DNA of 31,721 nucleotides from positions 1 through 31,721 of the forward strand of contig DATEMK010000271.1 of assembly GCA_035275625.1 (NCBI GenBank), given 5' to 3'. The DNA comes from DATEMK01 sp035275625 (GTDB lineage Bacteria; Bacteroidota; Bacteroidia; AKYH767-A; OLB10). Shown piece after piece: positions 7,603-15,270 of the stretch (positions are counted from its first letter, which is position 1; each line of letters begins with the position of its first letter). Position numbers and translations under genes: made by a program. The notes beneath the pieces are model-generated. The model searched no databases. It worked only from the letters and a program-made list of their open reading frames with translations, and was not told the origin of the DNA.

Positions 7603-10600
7603 ATGATAACAAGATTCAAATTTTTCTTTTTCTTATTGCTTCTTGCTTCGTGCGTTCTGTGTGCCCAATCCAACCTTTATTTCCGTCACTTTACTATTCA
7701 GCAGGGGCTTTCACAAAACACGGTTACATCTATTCTCCAGGATAATTCCGGTTTCTTATGGCTCGGGACAGAAGACGGGCTTAACCGTTACAATGGCTAT
7801 GATGTGGATGTTTTCAAACACGACCCCTCTGATGCAAGAACCATTTCACACAGCAACATCCGCTGCATTTTTGAAGATGTTGATGAAGTATTATGGATTG
7901 GAACAGATGACGGATTGAATTCATTCGAGCGCAGTTCAGAAAAATTTATTCATTACCGTACTGACAGCAAAAACTCCAATTCCATCAGCAGCAATGTAAT
8001 CTCAGGAATCGCGCAGGATATAAACGGAATATTGTGGATTGGAACCAATAACGGCCTGAACAGCTTTGATGCAAAAACAAATACATGGGCGGTGTATAAA
8101 CATGATGGCAATAAACCCTCATTAAGCAATGACAATATTTCCTGTATTACGTTTGATAAAGAAGGCATGTTGTGGATAGGAACTAACGGCAGCGGACTGA
8201 ACAGGTTTGACGTTAAAAACAAAAAATTCAGTGACTACAAAAATGATCCTTCAAATGACCGTTCTATTAGTGAAAACACAATCACTGCCATTTATCCCGA
8301 TAAATCGGGATACGTTTGGGTTGGCACAGTGAATGAAGGGCTGAACAAGTTTGATAAAGCATCAGGCGGATTTATTCACTATAGAAATAATCCGCCTGAG
8401 GCGGATGAAAATTCAATCAGCCAGAATTCGGTGTTCAGCCTGTGTGAAGATGCACAGGGAACATTATGGGTAGGTACGTTAGGAGGAGGCCTGAACGCAT
8501 TTAATAAAGCATCAGGGAAATTTGTTGCCTATAAAAACAATTCGCTTAATCCTTCCTCTCTCAGCAATAACAGCATCTGGAGCCTGTGCGAGGATCATGC
8601 CGGTGCGCTCTGGATCGGCACCCGCGAAGGAGTGAACATTCTTGATAAAAGAATGAAACGCTTTGAAACCGTTCTTCCCAATCCTGCCTCCGCTAATAAC
8701 AGTGTTTATAGCATTTGCGAAGATAAACAGGGAACCCTGTGGTTTGGAATTCTTGGTGAGGGATTAGTTGCTGTGGAAAAAAACGGAACAAAAAAAAATT
8801 ATCAGAATGACCCTGCAAATACTAATTCTATCATCAGCAATAATGTTTTCAGCTTATGTGAAGATAAAGAAGGGCTCCTGTGGGTGGGCACTTATGACGG
8901 GCTGAACTCTTTTGATAAAAGCGCTGGCAAGTTTACCCGGTATGCTAACAATCCGGGAAATAAATTTTCTTTAAGCGACAATTATGTTCGCACACTTTTG
9001 ACGGATAACTCCGGCACGTTATGGATTGGAACCTATGGAGGCGGATTGAATTCTTTCGAAAAATCAACCGGCAACTTTACCTGCTATAAAAACGATGCAG
9101 GAGGCCAGGGTTCTTTAAACAGCAATTTAATTACCTGTCTTTTCCAGGATGAATCCGGAACTCTTTTTATCGGAACCTATGGTGACGGATTATTCAGCTA
9201 TGATAAACCTTCCAAAACTTTTACTGTCTTCAAAAACGAACCGGCTAACGAAACATCCCTGAGCAACAACTTCATTCACTGCATTACCCGCGACCGTTCA
9301 GGCACAATCTGGATCGGAACCTATGGCGGTGGGCTGAATGCTTTTGATAAAAATAAAAAAACTTTTTCCCGTTATACCGAAAGAAATGGTTTGTCAAACA
9401 ATGTGATCAATGGTATTGTGCCTGATATAAACGGCAATTTATGGCTGAGCACCAATAAAGGGATCAGCAAATTTATAACCGGCAGTAAATCGCAGGAAGA
9501 AAAAAATAATGTTCGCACATACGATTCCCAGGATGGTGCGCAGAATAAATACAACGAAGGCTCTTTTTTCAAAAGCAAAAACGGGAAAATATTTTTTGGG
9601 GGCGCAATGGGATATAACGCATTTTTCCCTGATGACATCAGGGACAACCCTTACCAGCCTCCGGTTGTGATCACACGTTTTTACTTATTTGAAAAGCCGC
9701 ATTCAATGGATACCATGATCACCTCAAAAAGGACGGTTGTGCTTTCTTACAGGCAGAATTTTTTTTCTTTTGAATTTGCAGGACTTAATTACACATACCC
9801 TGAAAAAAATCAGTATGCATACAGGATGGAAGGATTGGACAAAACCTGGAATTATTGCAACAACAGGCGTTATGCGGCATACACGAACATTGACCCGGGC
9901 GAATATACCTTTCGCGTTATTGCCAGCAATAATGATGGTGTTTGGAATGAGCAGGGCACCTTTCTGCGAATCACCATCACCCCCCCTTTCTGGAAAACCT
10001 GGTGGTTCTCCATTGTTGCAGGGATTCTTGTTGCCGCCTCCATCGTGCTGTATATCCGCTTCAGAACCCGGACGCTCACCACGCAAAATGTCGTGCTCGA
10101 ACAAAAAGTGGAGCAGCGCACCTCAGAGCTTAAAGAAAAAAATGACGAGCTGGTAAAAACAATGGACAACCTTAAATCCACCCAGGATCAGCTCATACAC
10201 TCTGAAAAAATGGCCTCGCTCGGGCAACTCACTGCCGGTATTGCTCACGAAATCCAGAACCCGCTCAATTTCGTTAATAATTTTTCAAGAGTTTCTGTCG
10301 AATTGCTGGATGATCTGAAACAGGTACAGGCGGGAGACAAAACGGGCATCATAGAAGACCTTAAAACCAATCTTGAAAAAATAACGCATCACGGAGAGCG
10401 TGCCGAACGTATTGTAAAAGGAATGCTGATGCACAGCCGCACAGGCTCATCAGAAAAACTGCCTGCCGACCTCAACAAGCTTATTGAAGATTCATTCAAT
10501 CTTGCTTACACCGGCATACGTACAGGCGACAACAGTTTCAAATGCGAAGTGAAAACAAACTATGACCTGCGGATAACTTCCGTTAATATTGTACCGCAGG

Positions 10601-10941
10601 ACATCAGCCGTGTAATGCTTAATCTCATTAACAATGCTTTTTACGCCATGAATGAAAAAAGAAAAAAAGCAGCTGCGGACTACCAACCTGTGCTTTCTCT
10701 CAGCACTTCCCTCCACGAACAGATGGTATCTATTAAAATTTCCGATAATGGCTACGGCATACCGAGGGAAAACAGGGATAAAATTTTTCAGCCTTTTTTT
10801 ACCACAAAGCCAACAGGCGTTGGAACAGGCCTTGGCTTAAGCCTCAGCTATGATATAATCACCAAAAGGCATGGCGGGGAAATAAAAATGGAAAGCAGGG
10901 TGGGAGAGGGTACTGATTTTATTATCATCCTGCCGGTATAA
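7603..10941 (+). CDS. Two-component-propeller sensor histidine kinase, 1112 aa
   Basis: Signal peptide or signal anchor (FKFFFFLLLLASCVLCAQS), then 13 recognisable propeller blades carrying L-W-I/V-G-T-x-x-GLNxFD (about residues 20-630). This is the Reg_prop double-propeller sensor. A Y_Y_Y domain follows (PPVVITRFYLF ... YRMEGLDKTWNYC), then one transmembrane helix near residue 800, a coiled coil (LEQKVEQRTSELKEKNDELV), a HisKA with GIAHEIQNPL (His882), and a HATPase with N-box N1007-N1011, DNGYGIP at 1048 and GTGLGLSLS. There is no receiver or AraC domain, so it is not a hybrid HTCS regulator. No response regulator is in the window, so its partner must be elsewhere. Residues 263-268 are palindrome-encoded and lengthen one blade loop. 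Confidence 0.95.
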   Translation: MITRFKFFFFLLLLASCVLCAQSNLYFRHFTIQQGLSQNTVTSILQDNSGFLWLGTEDGLNRYNGYDVDVFKHDPSDARTISHSNIRCIFEDVDEVLWIGTDDGLNSFERSSEKFIHYRTDSKNSNSISSNVISGIAQDINGILWIGTNNGLNSFDAKTNTWAVYKHDGNKPSLSNDNISCITFDKEGMLWIGTNGSGLNRFDVKNKKFSDYKNDPSNDRSISENTITAIYPDKSGYVWVGTVNEGLNKFDKASGGFIHYRNNPPEADENSISQNSVFSLCEDAQGTLWVGTLGGGLNAFNKASGKFVAYKNNSLNPSSLSNNSIWSLCEDHAGALWIGTREGVNILDKRMKRFETVLPNPASANNSVYSICEDKQGTLWFGILGEGLVAVEKNGTKKNYQNDPANTNSIISNNVFSLCEDKEGLLWVGTYDGLNSFDKSAGKFTRYANNPGNKFSLSDNYVRTLLTDNSGTLWIGTYGGGLNSFEKSTGNFTCYKNDAGGQGSLNSNLITCLFQDESGTLFIGTYGDGLFSYDKPSKTFTVFKNEPANETSLSNNFIHCITRDRSGTIWIGTYGGGLNAFDKNKKTFSRYTERNGLSNNVINGIVPDINGNLWLSTNKGISKFITGSKSQEEKNNVRTYDSQDGAQNKYNEGSFFKSKNGKIFFGGAMGYNAFFPDDIRDNPYQPPVVITRFYLFEKPHSMDTMITSKRTVVLSYRQNFFSFEFAGLNYTYPEKNQYAYRMEGLDKTWNYCNNRRYAAYTNIDPGEYTFRVIASNNDGVWNEQGTFLRITITPPFWKTWWFSIVAGILVAASIVLYIRFRTRTLTTQNVVLEQKVEQRTSELKEKNDELVKTMDNLKSTQDQLIHSEKMASLGQLTAGIAHEIQNPLNFVNNFSRVSVELLDDLKQVQAGDKTGIIEDLKTNLEKITHHGERAERIVKGMLMHSRTGSSEKLPADLNKLIEDSFNLAYTGIRTGDNSFKCEVKTNYDLRITSVNIVPQDISRVMLNLINNAFYAMNEKRKKAAADYQPVLSLSTSLHEQMVSIKISDNGYGIPRENRDKIFQPFFTTKPTGVGTGLGLSLSYDIITKRHGGEIKMESRVGEGTDFIIILPV
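8293..8312. repeat. Type-C palindrome inside kinase gene
   Basis: A perfect palindrome with arms TATCCCGAT and ATCGGGATA around AA. It encodes Tyr-Pro-Asp-Lys-Ser-Gly-Tyr in a propeller blade. Unlike the copy at 8391 it does not change blade length, because sister blades have D-x-x-G at the same place. It may therefore be coincidence or sequence replacement rather than insertion. Confidence 0.5.
8362..8405. repeat. Type-B palindrome in kinase gene, with an extra inverted arm
   Basis: TCCGCCT-G-AGGCGGA occupies 8391-8405 and encodes Pro-Pro-Glu-Ala-Asp. In addition TCAGGCGGATT (8362-8372) is the exact reverse complement of AATCCGCCTGA (8389-8399), 16 bases away, so two alternative hairpins are possible. 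The blade loop here is 18 residues, against 15 or 16 in sister repeats, as expected for an insertion. Confidence 0.7.
9626..9644. repeat. Perfect hairpin palindrome in kinase gene
   Basis: TCCCTGATG and CATCAGGGA flank a single A. The encoded text FPDDIRDNPYQPPVV is normal for the segment before a Y_Y_Y domain, so there is no sign of inserted residues. It resembles type C only in its TCCC/GGGA ends and may be chance. Confidence 0.35.
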
Positions 10942-10992
10942 CGAAGAGGGAATACCTGCCGTGATAATTATTTTGGAATTAATTTAACAGCC

Positions 10993-11454
10993 TTATTTTT
11001 TTTTCAGGAACCCATTGGCAACATCCAGCCAGGCAGTAGGGCCCCCGGCAACATATCCCGTATTCCCTAATTTCTCGAAGCTGGTTTTCCCATCATTTTT
11101 ACTTGCATTAACAAACCAGATGGTGGGAAAACCCTGGATTCCGAAAAACTGTTGTAACTGGCTGTTTTGTGTTTGTAATTCCGGGGTTAATGGAGTTCTT
11201 CTTGGAAAATCCAATTCTACCAGAACAACGTTCTTCTTTGCCCAGGCTGCAAATTCGGGTTTTTGAAAAACTTCACTTTGTAAACGCTTGCACCAGCCGC
11301 ACCAATCGCTTCCGGTAAAAAAAAGCATCAAGGGTTTTTTAGTTTTATTGGAGAGTTCTATTGCTTTCTCCATATTATTGTTCCAAACCAGTTCCTGCGC
11401 TTCAGCAGCCCATGAGCCGCCAACAAGCAGCAAAATCATTACTATCTTTTTCAT
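10993..11454 (-). CDS. Periplasmic thioredoxin-fold protein (CGWC)
   Basis: 153 residues with signal peptide MKKIVMILLLVGGSWAAEAQ. The thioredoxin fold is clear: KKPLMLFFTGSDWCGWCKRL with the redox pair C52/C55, and a cis-proline motif GIQGFPTIWF (P110). The GSDWCGWCKRL form places it in the Thioredoxin_7 / DsbD-C-like group, which performs disulfide exchange on exported proteins, rather than with housekeeping TrxA (WCGPC). It has its own well-formed promoter (11490-11519). It is convergent with the kinase gene, with a 51-base gap and no obvious terminator between. The flanking T9SS cargo genes are plausible but unproven clients. Confidence 0.9.
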   Translation of the reverse strand: MKKIVMILLLVGGSWAAEAQELVWNNNMEKAIELSNKTKKPLMLFFTGSDWCGWCKRLQSEVFQKPEFAAWAKKNVVLVELDFPRRTPLTPELQTQNSQLQQFFGIQGFPTIWFVNASKNDGKTSFEKLGNTGYVAGGPTAWLDVANGFLKKK

Positions 11455-11489
11455 AATTTTTTAAAGTATCAGTTATTTAATCCGTGAGT

Positions 11490-11519
11490 CAAAATTACAC
11501 AATTTTTTTAATCGGACAA
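11490..11519 (-). promoter_or_regulatory. Bacteroidota promoter for the thioredoxin gene
   Basis: On the minus strand TTG (11519-11517), exactly 19 bases, then TAATTTTG (11497-11490). Both elements match the phylum consensus TTG-N19-TAnnTTTG. The start codon at 11454 follows after 35 bases. Confidence 0.7.
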
Positions 11520-11534
11520 CCTGTTCCGGCCGTA

Positions 11535-12356
11535 TTACTCTTTCACAACTTTACCATTCTTAATCACACCGTTTTTGCTTCTCACTTCGTAAAGATAGAT
11601 GCCTTTTGCAAGTGGTTCTGTATTTAAGCTGGTTGAATTTAAAAATGACCTTTGAATAAGCCTGTTGGATACCACGTCATATACAATTATTTCCAAAAGC
11701 CCGGTTTCAGCAGTAGTTATATTCAAACTATTGTTCAATGGATTTGGAAATAACAAAACTTTATTTTCACCGGCAAGGTTATCAATACCTGTTTGAATAC
11801 TGTCGCAAATAAAAATTGAAAATACCGTTCCGTTAGGATCTCCTGTGATTACCGAATCAACTACTGTTATAGTTGAAACAGGGCCCGGTATGTCCAGCCC
11901 GCTGCAACCTGAACCACCACAAGTAACGCAGCCGCCAATATTGCCGGCTGCTGTAAGCACTGCCATAGGCTCGCAGACATTCATATTTGCTAATGTTGGA
12001 ATTGCATAATGTAAGCCGTTTACAAGAAGATATATTTCTTCATTTGCGAAGGAAACATTCGAAATAGCGCTGAAATTCAAAGTAACTCCTGTAACTGGCG
12101 GAGAAAAGGAAAAAGTGTAGCTTCCGTTCCCGGGAACGCCATTTTTTCCTACATAATAGGGGGTAGTAGTGCCCTGGCAATAAGTTAACGATGAAACTAT
12201 TCCCGTATCTGTTACCGTCACATTTATTCCGTTTACAGTGGATGTTCCGCTTAAATTAGTTACCTGGTTTGTGCATTGAGGGGTTGCAATTAAAGGGATA
12301 ATAACAGCGGAAAAAAAAATGGAAACGGTGCAGGAAATAACGGAGTTAATTTTCAT
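11535..12356 (-). CDS. T9SS-sorted secreted protein, 273 aa
   Basis: Signal peptide (MKINSVISCTVSIFFSAVII) followed by about 170 beta-rich residues with low similarity to anything I recognise. This part includes GSYTFSFSPPVTGVTLNFSAISN, here split by normal text, and a Cys/Gly cluster (NIGGCVTCGGSGCSG). The C-terminal 80 residues are a type A Por-secretion sorting domain: VLLFPNPLNNSLNI, IIVYDVVSNRLIQ, AKGIYLYEVRSKNG, KVVKE. The tail matches that of the next gene upstream closely. The GSYTF..VTGVTLNFSAIS pattern suggests a carbohydrate-binding-like jelly roll, at low confidence. Expected location: the cell surface, or released through the T9SS. Confidence 0.85.
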   Translation of the reverse strand: MKINSVISCTVSIFFSAVIIPLIATPQCTNQVTNLSGTSTVNGINVTVTDTGIVSSLTYCQGTTTPYYVGKNGVPGNGSYTFSFSPPVTGVTLNFSAISNVSFANEEIYLLVNGLHYAIPTLANMNVCEPMAVLTAAGNIGGCVTCGGSGCSGLDIPGPVSTITVVDSVITGDPNGTVFSIFICDSIQTGIDNLAGENKVLLFPNPLNNSLNITTAETGLLEIIVYDVVSNRLIQRSFLNSTSLNTEPLAKGIYLYEVRSKNGVIKNGKVVKE

Positions 12357-12404
12357 GATAAAGGTTATAATTTAATTAAAGCAAGTATCTATAATTGTGA
12401 ATTA

Positions 12405-12434
12405 CAAAAGTACATATAACGAAGAGGACGGCAA
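12405..12434 (-). promoter_or_regulatory. Bacteroidota promoter for the 273-aa T9SS gene
   Basis: Minus strand TTG (12434-12432), 19 bases, then TACTTTTG (12412-12405), identical in geometry to the promoter at 11490-11519. It lies 48 bases upstream of ATG 12356, between the two T9SS cargo genes, so the genes are probably transcribed separately. Confidence 0.65.
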
Positions 12435-12468
12435 TTATGCATTGCATTCTTAAAAAAACTGCATCGCA

Positions 12469-13404
12469 TCAATCTTTCACAACCTTTCCTTTCTTAAGCA
12501 CTCCGTTTTTGTTTCTCACTTCGTAAAAATAAATACCTTTTGCAAGGTGTTCTGTACGTAATGAAACAGCGTTTGAAAATTTCTTCTGCAAATGTTTTCC
12601 GGATAAAACATCATAAAGAATTATTTCCGACTGCCCATTTTCTTTCCCTTCGATATTTAATTTATCATCAAACGGGTTCGGGAAAATATTAATAAACTGT
12701 CCGGGTAAACCGGTTTGATTTACTCCTGAATTGGGATCAATAACAAGTGAAATATCATCAAGCAGGAAATAAGAACGTTCATTAGTCAGGTTATTTTGAA
12801 CTAACACGTATGTTGTTAAAGCATCAGGCGAAAAATTACCTATGGTCACATAGGCATAATTGGAATCTGCCGTAAATGGCATTTGAATTAATTGCCATCC
12901 AAGAGTGTCGGTTATGTAAACCGAAGTATCATTTATTGCCTGTGGTGTCAGGGGTATGGCAAGATTGCTATTATAAAAATAAGGATATGTGGTAAATAAT
13001 CCTGCAATGGAGCTTGAGCCGTATTGTGAATAATTGGCAAGATTTGCATAGATGGACAATATATATTTTGTTCCCGCAACAAGTGGCGCGGCTAACGGGG
13101 ACTGAATGTACTCCCGCCATTCAAATGTGGTTGGCCCGGAGTTTTTAATGACCAGGCCGCAATATGCATCACCCGACTGCGCATATTGATACGCTGCCCA
13201 ATTGCCGGGAACAAGATTAGCACATGCTTTAAAATAATCGGGGCTGCCGTTTGTGGGATTTTGCCAATATTGAATACTATCGAAGTAAAAACTATTCGGA
13301 GGGCAGCCTGTATAATCTTCGAACCCGGGATTTTGCACAAAGTTTTGCGCATTGCATATGCTGCAGCCCAGGAAAAGTATTATTAACCAGCAACGTTTAC
13401 TCAT
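12469..13404 (-). CDS. T9SS-sorted surface protein with NPGFEDY domain
   Basis: Signal peptide MSKRCWLIILFLGCSICNAQ, then NFVQNPGFEDYTGCPP...IQYWQNPTNGSPDYFKAC, the opening of a Bacteroidota jelly-roll domain (NLVPNPSFE-type) found in secreted proteins and often compared with carbohydrate-binding modules. The domain runs to about residue 225 and ends YFLLDDISLVID. The sorting domain follows: INIFPNPFDDKLNI, IILYDVLSGKHLQ, AKGIYFYEVRNKNGVLKKGK, VVKD. No catalytic residues are evident, so binding or adhesion is more likely than enzymatic activity. Confidence 0.88.
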   Translation of the reverse strand: MSKRCWLIILFLGCSICNAQNFVQNPGFEDYTGCPPNSFYFDSIQYWQNPTNGSPDYFKACANLVPGNWAAYQYAQSGDAYCGLVIKNSGPTTFEWREYIQSPLAAPLVAGTKYILSIYANLANYSQYGSSSIAGLFTTYPYFYNSNLAIPLTPQAINDTSVYITDTLGWQLIQMPFTADSNYAYVTIGNFSPDALTTYVLVQNNLTNERSYFLLDDISLVIDPNSGVNQTGLPGQFINIFPNPFDDKLNIEGKENGQSEIILYDVLSGKHLQKKFSNAVSLRTEHLAKGIYFYEVRNKNGVLKKGKVVKD

Positions 13405-13478
13405 AGTTTAAAATTACGGATAACGCCTCGTTTATTACCTGTCTGCTCATTAGAATTCATTTCGGTGGAGTTTCGCAG

Positions 13479-13793
13479 TTAAGAAGTATAAAGGTAAAGA
13501 AATACACCCAATGGTGGAATCCAGACAAGTCCAAGAAGCAGCAGATAATAAACCCTGTCTTCTTTTTTACATTTAAAAAGTTCTATTAGTAAAAAGAGTG
13601 AAAAAACAGCAACAAAAAAAAGTGAGTAGGCTATCAGCGCTCCATTTGCTGCACCGCAGGAATGCGGATACTTATAACTGCCGGAAGCAAACCAATAAAC
13701 AAAATATATCCACCATGCTGTGTACATAAGCATAAATATTTTTGACCGCTTATGCTTTTTTTGAGAAGAAGGTTTACCCTCAATAATTTCCAT
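13479..13793 (-). CDS. Small three-helix inner-membrane protein
   Basis: ATG 13793 (MEIIEGKPSSQKKHKRSK) is preferred to the GTG at 13817, and it lies 39 bases from an exact TAnnTTTG box. A basic cytoplasmic head is followed by three hydrophobic segments: IFMLMYTAWWIYFVYWFASG, LIAYSLFFVAVFSLFLLIEL, and VYYLLLLGLVWIPPLGVFLY. A loop carrying YKYPHSCGAANG lies between the first two. I do not recognise a family. Topology by the positive-inside rule puts the N-terminus in the cytoplasm. Confidence 0.75.
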   Translation of the reverse strand: MEIIEGKPSSQKKHKRSKIFMLMYTAWWIYFVYWFASGSYKYPHSCGAANGALIAYSLFFVAVFSLFLLIELFKCKKEDRVYYLLLLGLVWIPPLGVFLYLYTS

Positions 13794-13832
13794 ATTCCTT
13801 AATTTGTAAGAGAGCACAGTTCATTAGGATTC

Positions 13833-13840
13833 CAAATGTA
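13833..13840 (-). promoter_or_regulatory. Candidate -7 box for the small membrane protein
   Basis: The minus strand reads TACATTTG, an exact TAnnTTTG, 39 bases before ATG 13793. No TTG is at 19-base spacing. It supports the shorter start. Confidence 0.4.
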
Positions 13841-13870
13841 TAATGTTGCAATCAAAGCTCTTCTTTTTTT

Positions 13871-13893
13871 ACCTGCCTGCCGGGCAGGCAGGT
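13871..13893. repeat. Type-A palindrome, intergenic
   Basis: Two perfect 11-base arms, ACCTGCCTGCC and GGCAGGCAGGT, around one G, making it the longest type-A copy. It sits 37 bases past the stop of the broken YD-like gene. On that gene's strand the hairpin is followed by A residues, so it is not that gene's terminator. Confidence 0.75.
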
Positions 13894-13929
13894 TTCTTTA
13901 ACCTGGATAATATCGGCAGCGCTTCTTTG

Positions 13930-14687
13930 CTAATTATACTTTCTTTTTTCAAATAATATTTTCTTGCCATCATAAACTACATACTTCTCTATCCAGCGGT
14001 TTAATTTGTCATAAGTGTATTCATAGTTTTCACTTGCTGAATGCCTTCTCCCTCCGACAAAAAGGGCAAGCCCATTTGTTTCGCGTCCGGCAATAGCCGG
14101 AAAATGCTATACTCTAAATCGCCATACCGATTATATTTCCTTTCCTCAACTGTAATTAGTGAATCATTCTCAATTTTCTGAATGACTGTAATATTACCGA
14201 GAGTGTCATAGCTTTTTAGTAGGGTTGTTTGCTCATGGCTGTAGTTTTCCGAAATTATTGTTTTTGGAAATCCATTGTTGTCGAAATCTTTGTAATTGTC
14301 AGTCCGCCAAAATTGCCTGGAACTGTGCACAGTTGTCTTTGATAAAACTTTTCCTTTTGCATCAATATCATATCTGTAATGAGTTGTGTCAATTCGATTT
14401 TTATTATTGCTGCTATACACTTGAATTTCTTCTGTCAATAATCCAGCGTCATTATAAACGTATTTGAATTTTGCCAATAATTTTCTTTTGAAAAAGTTCG
14501 CACATTCAATGGCTCGTCCATCTTTGTCAAAAGTGTAAACGGCCCGGTAACCCTTTTTTGCACAACAGCCATTAAATGCTCTGACTTCCACCTGCCTTGC
14601 TGATTTAATGTGCTCCGTTTCCACGTCAATAGATTGCCCGCTTGCAGTTAGCGTCAATAAAAAGAATATTGGCAAGAAAGATTTCAT
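13930..14687 (-). pseudogene. Secreted YD-repeat-like protein, frameshifted near its end
   Basis: ATG 14687 gives the signal peptide MKSFLPIFFLLTLTASGQS. Repeating short beta motifs follow, typical of YD/RHS-like envelope proteins: AVYTFDKDGR, YVYNDAGLL, YRYDIDAKGK, DFDNNGFPK, SYDTLGNI, KYNRYGDLEYSIF. The open frame then ends at 14001 in out-of-character text. The minus-one frame continues the pattern from the T4 run (plus-strand A 14101-14104): PAIAGRETNGLALFVGG, then ENYEYTYDKLNRWIEKYV, then GKKILFEKRKYN, stopping at 13930. One missing T would restore a 252-residue protein. The alternative frame is closed by TAG just before this run, which localises the shift. Either the gene is recently broken or the assembly has a homopolymer error. 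Confidence 0.8.
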
Positions 14688-14726
14688 CTGTGATTCAAGT
14701 TGCACTGCAGTTTGTTCCAGGCGCAA

Positions 14727-15270
14727 TAATGGCTGATAACAATGGTATTAACTAACAAAAATGCTAAATAAATCCTGCATAATCAACCATTTTTTTAGAA
14801 TTTCACTCCCTTGTTTTCTACTAAAAAGAGAACCACCGTAAACTATGAATCCAAAAAACAAAAAAACCACCCCCTCTCGCAGATGGGTTATTTACTTACA
14901 GGAAACCCTATTTCCCCTGCCTGCCTGCCGGCAGACAGGTATTCGTTGATGTTTACCCCTTTCCCTTGCATTCTTCCATTAAAATCAAAAAACACTTGTT
15001 TGGTACCAAAAAATGAACGTAATTTGTATATTCGGCAAGAGTTCTGTCGAACACTTTTCATAAATCAGTACAAACAACAAGAGTTTTAATACCCCGTTCA
15101 GCCCCAAACAACGTTGAACACAATTGTAATTCCGGAATAAGCCAGAGGCATGCTTATATTATCAAAAGATATATAAGGACTAAAAAAAATGGTACATACT
15201 CGTCATGATCTCACTGAAAAAAGATCTGTATAAAATAAAATATCAAATCCCCAATAACAAATAAATAAAA
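14727..15270. other. Long intergenic region before the giant surface-protein gene
   Basis: 544 bases without a convincing gene. The 92-codon plus-strand frame inside it starts at a non-ATG codon, has no domain and runs through a palindrome, so I leave it out. It contains the imperfect type-A palindrome at 14920-14939. The last 100 bases are very A-rich and form the leader of the gene at 15271. No exact TAnnTTTG box is found close to that start. Confidence 0.6.
14920..14939. repeat. Type-A palindrome, imperfect
   Basis: CCTGCCTGCC pairs with GGCAGACAGG with one mismatch at 14935. The same core TGCCTGCC/GGCAGG occurs at 4663 and 13871. An additional direct CCTG unit precedes it. Confidence 0.6.

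Noticed and set aside
12125..12138. CGTTCCCGGGAACG palindrome in the 273-aa T9SS gene
   Set aside because: It has no relatives in the window, and the encoded glycine-rich text fits the surrounding protein. Best seen as chance.
13871..13893. Long type-A palindrome as terminator of the YD-like gene
   Set aside because: On the minus strand the hairpin is followed by A residues, not U. The T-rich side faces the strand that carries no gene here.
14811..15089. 92-codon plus-strand open frame in the gap before the giant surface protein
   Set aside because: It starts at a non-ATG codon, has no signal or domain, and its middle is the imperfect palindrome. The composition is not protein-like.
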